Assembly (NCBI GenBank): GCA_002633005.1
Contig: NMRA01000084.1
Location: 442,708-506,707, forward strand
DNA length: 64,000 bases
Origin: Phoronis australis
Lineage: Eukaryota > Phoronida > Phoronidae
Direction of reading: 5' to 3'
The notes beneath the pieces are model-generated. The model saw only the letters and a program-made list of their open reading frames with translations, did no database searches and was not told the origin of the DNA. Shown here piece after piece: positions 23,974 to 36,137 of this stretch; positions within the stretch are counted from its first letter, which is position 1; each line of letters starts with the position of its first letter. The position numbers and the translations under genes were made by a program.

Positions 23974-24231
23974 CTAGTCCATCGAATTCACTGTTGGAAC
24001 CCTGATACCCGACAGTGCGTTGGCCCTAGACCCATTCTTACTCTCCGTGAAACTTTGTTGGTTCACAATTACTCAAATCTTGATTGCTGCATCTTAGCAC
24101 GTATTACCAGCCAACCTTCCTATGACAGACGTGGGGGGATGGCGGTCAGTACAAATCTGGTGACATCCAAAGAACAGGGGAGGGGGATGAGGCGATAGGG
24201 AGGTAGGTTGGCGAGGTCGGACTGGTTTGTG

Positions 24232-24248
24232 CCCCCCCCCCCCCCCCC
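24232..24248. repeat. Poly-C run (17 C)
   Basis: Homopolymer at the edge of the nested repeats just right of the 5.1-kb transposon. Confidence 0.9.
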
Positions 24249-24279
24249 AATGATTTTTACCTTCCTACTCAGAAGCCCC

Positions 24280-24665
24280 ACAACTTCTACAGCCCACTAA
24301 TATAAAGGCCTACTACTCCGATAAAAGCCTACTCCGAGGCCCCAATACTGTGAAAAAATACCCCAAAGGCCTGCCAATTAAACAATATCTATCGACCTCC
24401 ATACGACGTCATTTGGCAAGGGAAATTTTATAATAATATGTGTCAAGCGAACTTCAACGATGATATAGTACAAGAGTAGTTCTTTACAAAGACAGAAGAA
24501 ACAGCAGACACAAGTCATTGGACTTCGTTGTCCTAATTTTAGTGTTTTGTGTGGCCATTTTGATACCAAGTAATAAATTAGTAATTAATACCCGAAATTT
24601 GACGAAATTTATGGAAGTCGTGTAATGCTTTTTTTCAGAGTAGTGGGCCTTCGGAGAAGTGACCT
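24280..24665. mobile_element. Small element bounded by inverted ACTCCGA motifs
   Basis: CCTACTACTCCGATAAAAG and CCTACTCCGAGGCC near 24308-24340 are mirrored by CAGAGTAGTGGGCCTTCGG at 24638-24656. The interior has no ORF of note. It belongs with the larger element at 26060-26905, which uses the same short motif. Confidence 0.45.
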
Positions 24666-25017
24666 GGTTTCTGTATGGATAGGCTTTGGCATAAACAATA
24701 ATTGCAGGTCTCGTGGCATTTGGAAGCTGATAGAAAGCTTTACAAAATATGTAATAGCAATTAATATTTTCAGAAACGAAGACTTTCAGAAGATCATAAA
24801 TACCACCAGACAGCCTATGCGTTTGTTTTCTCGGTTCGACATGAACACGGATAATTGAAAGTCTCCAATGTCGCGAATATCTGCATGATTACTTGATGCT
24901 AACTTTTGAATAATTACGATAATGGGGGCCTTGTTATTTATTCCACAGCAAGTCCGTAGCCAGGGGGGTTTTGGGGGGTTCACCGATTGTAAGTACATTA
25001 TAGGCAGTCCTCAAAAA

Positions 25018-25985
25018 CCGACGAGCATGTTCACATTATTAGGGAAAAGTAGGTCTATACCTAATAAAAACTTTGGTCAATGAACAAAGTCTTGTCTTAC
25101 AGGCCCGTAACAAGGGGGTGTGTTCGATCGAGCACCCGCACCCCTCGCCCCGCATGCACAAAGGTCCAGCCCTGGCCAATCTCTTAAAGATGGGATATAG
25201 ATGGACAACAAGAACAAAATTGCTGCAGCTACTGGTACTACTAACTACAACGATAGTTATATGTAACTCACTAATAATTTGGAATTTACTTCACGTAATC
25301 ATCGGGCCGTACCCGGTCAACTTCTCCCGAATAGTGCTTCACGATAGGAGGCTTTATGTTATTCATCGGCATTGAACGCGCGTGGTGGTTACAGCTTAGG
25401 GTAACATGGGAGTCTAGAAGTAAATGTCCATAACTAGCTAAGCTATACAGCAGCGAGAGAGCTCCCAAAATGTAGTGCCGTGTGAATGCCTTAATTAAAA
25501 TCGATCAAGAAACAAAATAGCAGAAAGTAGGTTTGTTATTTGCTATTTTGATAGTGGCAAAGTATGGTAAAGAGTTCAGTTTTCCACTTCGATAGTGGAT
25601 TGGTGGATGGCATGCGTAAGTGTACACGTATGTGCGTTTCCATTCTTTTCAATTTAGTACACGCCGATGACAATTAAGTTCACTACAGACAGTCCTCCGT
25701 CGTTGCTAAAAAAACAGACATTTAACTACATTGGCGGCGCACCATAGGGGATTGGGGAGGAGGCTATAGCCCCCATTTTGTTCAGTGCTGCTCCGCCCAT
25801 GGTCTATGGGCGGTGCACCACAGGGGGCTGTGGGCCTATAGCCCTCACTTTTTTCAGTGCTGCGCCGCCCACGAACTACCGTATTTTCTTGCACTAAGAA
25901 AACCCCGACGAGCATGTTCATATTATTAGGGAAAAATAAGTCTATACCTAATATAAACTTTGGTCCATGAAGAAACTCTTCTCGT
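25018..25985. repeat. Direct repeats of about 80 bp enclosing modules A and B (copy 2)
   Basis: CCGACGAGCATGTTCACATT at 25018 and CCGACGAGCATGTTCATATT at 25905 begin near-identical stretches of about 80 bp, 887 bp apart. Between them lie module A (25163-25262) and module B (25732-25870), matching the window start. The direct repeats could be termini of a small element or a tandem-duplication scar. Confidence 0.55.
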
Positions 25986-26059
25986 GTCAATCAGTGCCAA
26001 TGGCGCACAGCCTCGCAAGTGTCATACGAGCAACAAACTTGATGGAAAAGATTTCCAAG

Positions 26060-26905
26060 GTTACATGTCACTATTCCGAAGGTTCACTACTCCGACAGTC
26101 TACTATTCCGAAGTTACTGCAAAGGTTCGCTACCTTCGCGAGTTCACAACAAGTACTTCGCCCGTCCACAATTCTGAAAACAGAACTCCGACACTTCATT
26201 ACTCTGATTGTCTTTTAACGAGTCGGAACTGACATCAGAAAAGTTTTTTTTCCATTTTGTATCCATTTTGTAACTATTTAAAGAGTGTACAAAAGGTGAA
26301 TAGTTCTCAAAACATTGATTGCTCAGTTCCAATCACTGCTAATCGTGAATCTTCAATCTAACTAACGACTCATTCAGTCTCAAGCTGGGACAACATCGGG
26401 CCAGGACTTCAGCGATCAATAGCAGGGGTTTTGAATTTAGGAAGCCTGAATGGCACTCTCTGACTTCGTGAAAACTGGCAGGGACAGGGTAGCATACTAA
26501 CTACACTGCGCGTGGTTCCGATGTGTGAGTTTGACTCGCAGCGGCCTTAAACTAGCTCAGTCACGCTGTGAAATAATGCGATCTTGACATGAATTTGATT
26601 AATGTATCGTGGTTTACAATTCATCAATATTACTACTTCATCTTCTTTAAACATTCAAGTGCGTACAACTGTACTCATTTTCCGTATTCGAAAGACACGC
26701 GGGCAATTTGGCACGCGCATGAAATCCGGGTGTTGTTTGTGCATAGGTACACCTCCTAGTGCATCCAGTAACCAAAGTGTCGCTTATTTTTGCAGCTAAA
26801 ATATATTTGATACACTCAAGTCCGAAATTTTAGATCTTTTCGGAGTAGTGAATCTTCAGAATAGTGAACCTTCAGAGAAGTGAACCTTTGGAATACTGGG
26901 CTGTT
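26060..26905. mobile_element. Element with inverted arrays of a short ACTATTCCGAAGGTTC motif
   Basis: CACTATTCCGAAGGTTCACT and close variants repeat at 26069-26180. The reverse complement series (AGTAGTGAATCTTCAGAATA, AGTGAACCTTTGGAATACT) lies at 26842-26898. The inverted, short-period ends resemble subterminal arrays of non-autonomous DNA elements. Confidence 0.5.
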
Positions 26906-28710
26906 CCCATTTCCAGCGATGTAAGCATGTTAAGTAACACGCAAAATACAACCAGATCAAAATATTAAAGTCGATCATTCTCGGATTAAATATTTCCGTC
27001 CCAGTTTGTAATGAGGTGCAATCAATTATTTAAGCACACCCGGTTTGACAAGGGGTAACGCGGGAACGTGCTGTTACTGGACCACATTTCATCCGAATTT
27101 GGGTACCGTTCTTTGTGAGCAACCATCAAGGCATCCACATTTCTGGTATTACGAATTCCGACTGATCTTGGGAAAATGGGGCTGAGAGTCGTCGTTGTGT
27201 ATACAGATTTCCCTCCCCCTAATTAAGCTGCGTCAAGGGATTTGCCAAAAACTCCACAGTGTCGACATTTGCAAAATATCAAAGGTCCACCTTACTAGAA
27301 ATTCGAACCACCCCCGTGGAAAATGCTGGATACGAGCCTGAGCTAGTGCTCACTTTTCAAACACCAACACACTACTGCTGGTAGTCGTTCCCGCTCTTCT
27401 ATCAACGACGAGTACATGCATACTTCCAAGGGATTGGCACTAAAACTCAGCAGATGGCCCAGTAGCAATAAGGAATTTCACTGAGGTGGTCATCGCCGAA
27501 GCGGTTTGCCGATACATGTATTGTGCAATGATCCAGGTCTTCATTTTCCGATTAAAAGCGTCTAATGTTGGAAACAAATGTTTTAGTGAACTTTAACTTC
27601 GGGGAAGTGGTGATGTATACTAGTGTAATGTCCAGCATCGTTTTTTTTTTCTGGCCTCCAGCATTTATGGCGTTTCGGCCGCTTTCTGACCGTCGTCAGA
27701 TCTTACGTTCTCCGTTAATGATTATGGGAGAAACACGGCGTTTCTATAAAATGCCGGAGGTTGATGAAAACATAGCTGAAGTTTCCAATACTGATTATTC
27801 ACCATCGTCACCTGAAGCAGTTCAGAAGACTGATGGAAAGCGTAGGCCTCTCATCTTACATCCATCCCATTCACAGGCCCTCAGTGTTTAATTTCAACCA
27901 CATTATGACATCATCCATATCTTTTCTGCGTAGGATGAGGAAGTGGGCGGTGAGTGCACCAGCATCTAGGCACCTCCAGGACTCCCCTATAAAGTTTTTC
28001 AGCAGATGTCTTTGGAACTGCTAAGGTCCATAAAATGCAAAACGGGGATGACCCTGGTCGTCAAACTTCCCGGTCGGCAAAGCTTCTGAGCTACTCCCAT
28101 GGGGTCGCCGCAATTCCCCCTCCTCCATATCGAGACTTTTCAGGTACATCCCCTGTTCACAAGAAATTAATCCCCCCTTTCCTCCGGGTTGCTCACCGAT
28201 GAAAAATTATTGATAGGCCTTAAGGGTTTATCGTGGCGTAATTTCAAAGGCATTTCGACCTTCAACAGAAGGTTACACATACATGTATAAAGTTTGGTAG
28301 TTCGTGTCTGCAGCATGTACACAAGTGCCTTCAGCTCTGGCTGACATCGAGCTACGAATTGCATACTTCAGTTTCCCATCCATAAGTTCAAGTGATCGTA
28401 GTGCATATGTTTAGGACTGGTTGACAAATTTGAGTTTTTGAGCATGCGTAACAAGGATCCACAAAAACTAATAGTCTTCACCAAATAGCAACTGTTCTGT
28501 CGAGCTAGGGAAATGCCATGTAACAACATATAGACTGCCTTGCTGGTTAAATGGTTTCTTAATTACTCTCTGGTTATGACATGACCCAGACCAGCATTAC
28601 CTGCCACCTGTAATTAATATACTTGCTGCACCACAAGGGTGCAATACAATTTGTTCTTCGTGTTCTAAACTGACATGGTAAAGGTATTCTAACTGACATT
28701 GAAGGATTAC

Positions 28711-29780
28711 AGGGCCATAGGAAGCGGGGGGCCGGGGGGGGGCACGTCCCCCCAAAAAAAATCAGGCGTCAGGGTTAAACCGTGGCAACCGACACAGGCG
28801 TGGGGCCTGGAACAGTCGAGAAAAAAGATTGCAAAATACGGATAAGAGAAAAAAATCATGAGAACATGTACCAGTGCATGGTTTACTTTTTGAGGACCTC
28901 GTCCAGGGAACATTGTTGGTAGGGTCTCCGCTTTTGCAGCACAGTTCATCTAAAAACACTTGAAACCGTGCCCGTAATCATTCATATATATATTTAAAAG
29001 GATCGAGAAAATTTGTAAAACTTTTGCGGAGCGTACTAATTTACTGGATTTTCAAATTCAATAAATTAATTTGCGAATGCAAAACTATAATTTTCCAGAG
29101 GCCCCTCTCTGGCAAGCGATAAGGGAGACAATATTCGCTTTATTTTTGTTCTGGAAACTGTAAATCACTTGAGAAAATTTGATAACCTGACAGATAACAT
29201 AAACTGCTGCGCATGTTCTGATTTTTGAAAATATAGATATTTAGGGGTCCACCCTTGAAGGAGGCCATTGATGACATTCAAGTTATCACCTTTTTGTGTT
29301 TTTATTGGCACATTCGTAAGGAACCTAGAGAGGGCAAAATGTTGGAATCGATTACCTCTATTTTGCTGTTTTTGTGAAATCGTGCAACCGGCTTTCATGT
29401 TGAAGAAGGTCACTTCCTGTATCGCTTTGTGACCACACGAAGGTGGAATGAACTGTCACTCTTTTTCCAAGCTTAATGATGTTTACCATTTGATCTTAAG
29501 GTGTCCCATTTCAGACGGGACCCTCTATTGGTGGAACAGTTCGGGTTAAATGTCCCTTTGTCCCTCTATACACGTAAATATGACACTGCCAAGTATTGAC
29601 GAGGGTGTTGAGATTTCAAATTCATCAAAATACAAAAAAAAACGTGCACTGCACGAACCAAACAACCAAAAATGTGATAATACACATTAGGATTGCCGCC
29701 ATCGAAAGAGTGGAATTTTGAAGAACGTGAAGACCACTACTTGTGAATTACCCAAAAGGACTGTTTCCGATGGTTAGTTA
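28711..29780 (+). mobile_element. 1.1-kb dispersed repeat, copy 2
   Basis: Same element as 16165-17285 and in the same orientation, 12.5 kb away. The start is G/C-rich (ATAGGAAGCGGG, GGCACGTCCCCCC). Differences are scattered substitutions and indels, so this is not a recent duplication. Confidence 0.7.
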
Positions 29781-30029
29781 TAAAATAATGTATCGCAAGA
29801 AAAATATCTCTTTTGAAGATGGTTACTATGAGCCGACTTTCTTGTTTTACAACTCATGGTATTTTGTTGTGCCAGACGCCACACATCAAAGTAGCAAAAC
29901 AGCACAGATTTTGGAACACCACCATTTGAAGTCATAGGCAAGCACCTCCACAACTTTATTTGCCTGCATTACTGTAATATCATCATAGTTAGAATCTGAT
30001 TCCAGATGCTTAAGCTACAAGTGCCTAAG

Positions 30030-30169
30030 CAGGAACGGATCCAAGATTTTGAGTTGGGAAGGATCCAGGGCAGGGTATTAGCCAGAATTTCGCACCCCCG
30101 AACGGCCAAATGGAATCTGGGAGAATTTTAGAGGAGCATGGCCCCCTTCCCCCCTTAAATCCGCCACTG
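30030..30169. mobile_element. Short hAT-like MITE
   Basis: Begins CAGGAACGGATCCAAG and ends AAATCCGCCACTG, the inverted form of CAGTGGCGGATTT, a terminus style common in hAT-type MITEs. About 140 bp with no coding capacity. I find no clear 8-bp target duplication. Confidence 0.45.
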
Positions 30170-31102
30170 TTGAGCAACTACTGTTTAAGTCATTTTCAGA
30201 GATTTCAACAAGGCGATTACCGGAACATTCCGAAAGAATACAACTGCAAAAGGCTAAATTTCTTAGATCATAAACTTACGCAAAATGTTACGGACATTGC
30301 GTACCTCGCCTAAGTCGATTAAAAAGGGTGCTAAACAGTTTCGTTCTTGTTGTTTTGTTTTTATTTGGGAAAATTGTCCCAATCCCTTGCTTAATGGAAA
30401 TACGTAGTAGGAGACTTCGAAGACAATTTATTGTCAACATATTGGATGAAATATTCCAATCGACAACAACAAATGCAACACTTCTGAGTGGACGCAAACG
30501 CTTTCTTTTTGGCGCTCTGGCACAAGATGTCTTTAGCTGCAATCTTCTGACGTGTAGCTTGGGTTAATATAGATGTATACTCCGACAGACCACCAAGTCT
30601 GTTGGTATGCCAAAAGAGCAAAGTTGGTTCTAGTCTTTAAGCGGATTGCTCTTAAACTCCTTCGACCTCCACACCCCTTGATCCCTTCTACCCACGACCC
30701 TCTCGACTACCGAACTGTGGCAATAGAGGTACTTTTGCGATTTTTACATATTTCAAAATCTTATTGTGTAGCGGAGTGACTTTCCTTGAAGACGTGGTGG
30801 AACAGAGAGGTCGACGATCATTGGCCTTGCAGATTTTCGCGAAATTAAAAGCAAACCAAAAGTACATTCACGTAAGAAATCGACGAGGGACTTTTACAAA
30901 AGATCTCCGAACAACTGCTGAAGTGTTGTCTGAGATAAAATCAGTGTAATTCTCAGTTTAACGTCTTGCATTTCATCATGATTCCTGCGTCATTGTGGCC
31001 GATTTTGGCTCTTTATTGTAATTATTCAGTGTCAGTCAGGTATGGGAATGTCGTTAAAGACATTTAATGTGTTTTACTCCTTTTAAATAATAAGGTTACT
31101 AG

Positions 31103-31172
31103 GGCGGCACACCATAGGAGGCTAGGTGCTACAGCCCCCCCCCCACTTATTTCAGTGCTGCACACCCCATGC
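31103..31172 (+). repeat. Module-B repeat fragment (copy 3)
   Basis: GGCGGCACACCATAGGAGGC ... TACAGCCCCCCC ... TTTCAGTGCTGCAC matches the module at 207-350 and 25732-25870. Confidence 0.55.
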
Positions 31173-32300
31173 TCATGCACAGGACATTTTTTTATCGCAC
31201 ACACCGTTGAAAGTCTATGCAATTGTTATTGTAGCCGTGCACTACACATTTGTCGTAAATAATTAACTTCCGGTCAAAGAAGGCGGAAATATCAGTCATT
31301 GCGCTTGGACACACCGAATTCAGGATGAAGACTTTTCTCATGTAGACGGGTCATTTTAGAACCAGATGCTTTGAAACTTTTCATGTTTAATTTCTTGCGA
31401 CTATGAATTATTAAGTGCTGCTAACCCTAACGCAATTTTCAAACGTGCTGGCGTGTTATTTTGAACAGGAAGAGCAAATGACGTGCATTTTTGAATGTGG
31501 ATTCTTTAAGGCATACTCTTTCTAATGAACGGCAACATTTTTCACAATACTTATCATTCTTGAGTAATTTGAACTTCAGTTTTTAAAGAAGCAAAATTTG
31601 AAATTTGTCGAACATTTTATAGAATTTTGTAATACTAATTTGTTAAGTAAACTTTTGAACCGACTTTCAGACGGAGTTTTCCATTTTAGCTAGTAAATCT
31701 CTTATTCTAATTATTCGGGGTTTTCTGAATGCGCTGTTAGTTTGTTGACTGGTTTTAGCTGCGCATTAGATGGTTTACCCTCTTCTAAACAAGATTATAT
31801 TTCTTATTCATTTCTGACATCTTCATTTGTGATATGATTGTTATCACCATGTTCATCATCGCTAACATCATCATTATCGTTATCACTGACATCATCGTCA
31901 ACGCGGCAAGTGTTTTGTTCAACGCATGTTGCATAATCACTACGTACCCTCAATCACTATGCGTACTTTACTTATGTACACGCACTTAATGATGGCCCAT
32001 AAAAGACTCTGTGCGGTTAAGGAAGGCTCCTCAAATTCCTGGCATTAGTAAGTGGTTCCAACCGATCTTTTGGGCTTAGTAGGTGCCTTAAGAGATAGGA
32101 GAAATTACTACAATTAGTGTTGGCTAATGCGATGTTTCGGAACTTGCCGGAATAGCATCCCTGAGCAAAAGTCGAATTTATTTACAATGTATATGAACTT
32201 TTGTGGGTTTGAAACTTACTTGTTCCTCACAAATCTGCTTGGTTAAGAAAAACTAACAACTACAACCTTCGAAATTAAAACTTTATTCTTCGACAAATGG

Positions 32301-32363
32301 CTAATTTTGCGCATTGAATAACTAAGTTTGCGCGTTGAATAACTAATTTTGCTCGTTAAATAA
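32301..32363. repeat. 21-bp minisatellite, three units
   Basis: CTAATTTTGCGCATTGAATA, CTAAGTTTGCGCGTTGAATA and CTAATTTTGCTCGTTAAATA follow one another with a 21-bp period. Confidence 0.85.
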
Positions 32364-33768
32364 GCACAACAATGCAAGTTGAAGTTGTGTTGCAACCTTT
32401 CTTGAGAGCAAACGTATGGTAACACGCGTTTTGCAATCATTCGCCCTTTTACAGAAATGTTGACACGGAGTATTCGCAGTTGGTTATAGGACATTGTTCG
32501 TTCGCCCGCAGACCAAACAAATTAACGTTTCCGATGCCAAGAAAGGAGAACTTAATACATATCTAGACCAGGACGCGTACACGTCAAATGTAGAACATCA
32601 GTAACACAGTGAACTGAATTTCCTCACCCTTTTCCTCCACGAAGAAAAAATTATACCACTGGTTTTGATTATACTCTCCGTAAAAATAGCGGTCTTGACA
32701 TTCACGCAGCGTTTTTTAAGTTTATGTGCAGTAGCTTCCTAGAAAAATAACAAAATCAAGCAATAGAACATCACTGAAAGGGACGATTGGATTCATACAT
32801 CTATGACGTTGTCGTATATGTTCATACGTGTTTTCATAAACGTTGTTAGGAATTGATTCTAAACTGATCTAGTATTACGTAAGCGAATAACAAAATAGGA
32901 CTTTCTTGATGTCATGAAAAAATAGCGTTACATCGCGTGAAAATGAAAATTCTGGCTCCGAGAGTTGTGACAAGCAACGTGTTTGAGGTTTCAACGTGAG
33001 CACTTACATCCAAAGAAATTTTGAATATTCAACATGACCCCCCTCTGAAAGTATTGTTTCATTTCAGGAATAATTGGATGATGAACTGTAATGTGATTAA
33101 CAACGCTAGACATTTTACAATACTAACATTGGCACCTTAAAACGCATGTGTACACATTTCAGTTCGTGTGCATGTGTATCGCATTTTATTCAGACGTTTA
33201 CCTATTCTTTGCACGCAGCAATTACTAGTAGTACACACGAGAAATTAAAGATGTCGCTGTAAGTCTTTGGCCGAGAGAATGAAGGTTAAAAGTAGACCAG
33301 CCGAGACATTCAGAACAAAGCGGCCATTTTGGGGAAAAACTGAATGTCGCTCGGAGGCCTTGCGGTTGGAGTTAAGTACTATATTAAAACACGTTACTGT
33401 CACTCGAGGTTATCCACAGTTCTGGAATTGGATTTTGCCGTGTTACATGTTTATATAGTCCACGTTAAACTTGGTAATCACGAAAAATATTACTCATTGT
33501 TAAACTTCCCAGTTATTATTGAAATCTGATGGCCGGTCTACGTTTCGCGAAGTCTTAAAATACCATGTAAACACACGATAAGGACTTGTTGTATTTACGA
33601 CATGTTATAAACTAGAAGTTGTCAGAGCTGATCGTATGTGCTGGGCAATACTTGTCATCGGTTTACTGTCTCTTGTACCTAGTTTGATAATTAGAACAAA
33701 GTTAGATATTGTGAACCGCATTTGTTGTAGAACGTCCGTACGTGTACACGTGGTTTGAATTAAATTTT

Positions 33769-34320
33769 AACCCTACGTGTCAGCGTAGCGCTTGAATTTC
33801 GTTAAATAATCCCCGCGTACCTCTTTACTGCCGGGTACCCTTTGAAGTGTTCAATAAAACTCTAAATTTACTCATCTTCTTTGCACTCAGTGGCTACTTT
33901 GCTTACAACTCATACAAACGTGGCATTTTGGTTGATTTTGCTTAAGCTCGTTTGCTCACTTCGATTGTCCTAATTACAATTACGAAAACCTTCTGATGAA
34001 GAATGCAATTATCATGATTACTTGCGTTCTTACGAAATGAAATGTTGACCCTGCGTGTCAGCGAAGCGCGCCGTGTTCATTAAATGATCCCAGCGTACAT
34101 CTGTAATGTCGGGTACCCTTTAAAGTGTTCAATAAAACTCTAAAGTTACTCATCTCCTTTCGAGTCAGTGCCTACTTTGCTTACAAGTCAGCCAAAGGGG
34201 CGATTTTTGGATGAGTTTGCTTAAGCTCACAAATAACACGAATGCGCAACAAAATTAACCGAGAACATTTTAAGCTTGTCAGCTCACTCCCATTGTTCCT
34301 ATTGCAAATTTCCTAGAGAT
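33769..34320. repeat. 278-bp tandem duplication, 1.6 kb downstream of Hox8
   Basis: CCCTACGTGTCAGCG (33771) and CCCTGCGTGTCAGCG (34049) start two units. GTGTTCAATAAAACTCTAAA occurs in both, as do GGGTACCCTTT and CTACTTTGCTTACAA. The units are diverged, with indels. Confidence 0.75.
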
Positions 34321-35892
34321 AAGGCTTACGAAGATGAAATGGATATAAAATTTAAAGCGGCTATAAACCCCCGTGCCGCCAAAGAAACTAACCTTTAATT
34401 TAAATCACTTTGAGTCATAAAAGTGACCTCAATTTGTTCAAAACTCAGAGGAGGAATGGTTTCAGAGCTTGAAAAAACTAATACCTCGTCGTCTACGTCA
34501 GGGCATTACCTGTAGAACGGCAACACGTGACAACCTGACACGTAGGCTCTGGTATCAAGCAATAGCAAGCCGTGATGACCTGACACGTACTAGACCCTGG
34601 TCTCTAGCAATGGAGAGATGTCAGTTATTCTCAATTTCAGAATTCATCTCTAATTTAGTAGTAAAGGAAATGAGCGAGACCAATTTCACAAGTGTCTACC
34701 GAAATCAAAAGTTGGGTTTTGTGGCAGAACGCGGGTTTCTTACCGTCTGTAACTCGATAGTTTACCGTAATGTATCCACCGACTACGGAGTACCTTCCTT
34801 TTTGAAGTCAATACTACGCCATAACATTACTTGAAAGTTTTCTTATTTTTTGCTGTTACGTCTAGTGGCTGCGCGGTGCGCCATTTTGAGAATTCACGTC
34901 TACCCTGTTGAAGGCTAATCGAACTCGAACCGTTGACGTCACAGACTGTGCATGTCTTGATGAAGTAAATTGAATACATGTACGCCCGGTTTCGCAGCAA
35001 ACTCGTGCTCGCAGGTGTTTGCATTTCACGTTCGGTACGACCTCGATTCATTTAAAGTACTTCTTGTATCATTATAGCCCATATCTTCATAAAATACGCA
35101 AACCGAGTTCATAAAAACTTCCAACTGATACTAATTCACCATGTATCTGCGTTGCAGAGCCAAAACCGGCAGCGCTTTGTTTATTTCCTACGTGAAAACT
35201 TAGGTGTTGCGACAACAAAATCATCATCTCAGTTGATAACAGGGAATGAGGCTCTAGTATACACAATATTTGTCTGTGATTTACAAAATGTTCCTAGCTA
35301 TGTCAATACATATTTCTGCCGAGGAGCCTTATGCATTTTGGTGCTCATACATTTAGTAACTTCCCTGCGTCTTGAAACTGCTGTCCGCAGTTTTAGAAAT
35401 ACTAGTTGCTGGATTAGGCATTAAAGATGGGGTAATTGTAAGTAATCCAATGTGAATGATGACAGGCGTTTGACCAAATAAAACTTTACGACTTCTTCAA
35501 AGACCAGGTTTTATTACCAACCTTATCAGTTGGATTACTTAAATAGATTACAAATGCAAAGTTGGGTCAACGGAAATTTGTTTTTACGATTTATTTATAA
35601 AACATGTTTCGCATTTTTACCCATAAACAAATGGTTGTGAATCTACTTCACCAGTATAGCAATTTGTAATGCGTTATTCAAAAGAATGAATGACTATTAT
35701 TTTTGATATTTGTAAACTTTCTCGTGTACTCTGCCTTGTGTAGGGCGAGGGTGCGCAATGGTGGTACCTCATCACAGCAAATTACACTCTGCTTGCATTT
35801 AAGTTGCTAAGCGACAGAAGTGAAGTAGTCAGGTTGACAAAAATGCGATAAAAAGTACTTTTTCATCGCAATCAGTTTTCAACTAGACGCCG

Positions 35893-36137
35893 TCATTTGT
35901 CCAATTTACAGATCTTGGCATTTATTTCTTTAATCTGTTGTTTTTCCTTCTTCAGTTTCATGCGGCGGTTCTGGAACCATATTTTCACTTGTCTCTCTGT
36001 CAAGCGAAGTGTGTGAGCAATTTCTATTCTCCGTTTTCTCGTCAAATAGTTATTAAACTGAAATTCTTTTTCCAGCTCCAAAGTTTGATAACGACTGTAC
36101 GTTTGACGACCTCTTCTTCGTTGAGCGGAATTCGGGC
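35893..36137 (-). CDS. Hox8: Hox8 exon 2 (whole homeodomain and C-terminus)
   Basis: This exon has 245 bases and completes a split Gly codon (G|GC). It encodes the linker GPNSAQ, the complete homeodomain and the tail [15 protein letters not shown]. The acceptor is CTCTTTTTAG with AG at 36139-36138. The homeobox is uninterrupted, so [10 protein letters not shown] reads straight through. The C-terminus is very short. Confidence 0.92.

Larger units (their letters stand above)
23974..35892. other. Hox8 downstream side of the Hox7-Hox8 intergenic region
   Basis: 24.2-26.9 kb is nested repeat debris; 28711-29780 is the second 1.1-kb repeat; 30030-30169 is a short hAT-like MITE; 31103-31172 is a third module-B fragment; 31845-31910 is an ATC-rich tract; 32301-32363 and 33769-34320 are tandem duplications. 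Between these (26.9-28.7, 30.2-31.1, 31.2-33.7 and 34.3-35.9 kb) I see no supported gene. Several frames of 80-120 codons occur but show no family likeness. Confidence 0.5.

Noticed and set aside
34469-34834. 121-aa plus-strand ORF, the longest plus-strand frame outside repeats
   Set aside because: It includes a 46-bp tandem duplication (CGTGAC/TGACC...CTGACACGTA at 34525 and 34571). No domain or composition supports a gene.
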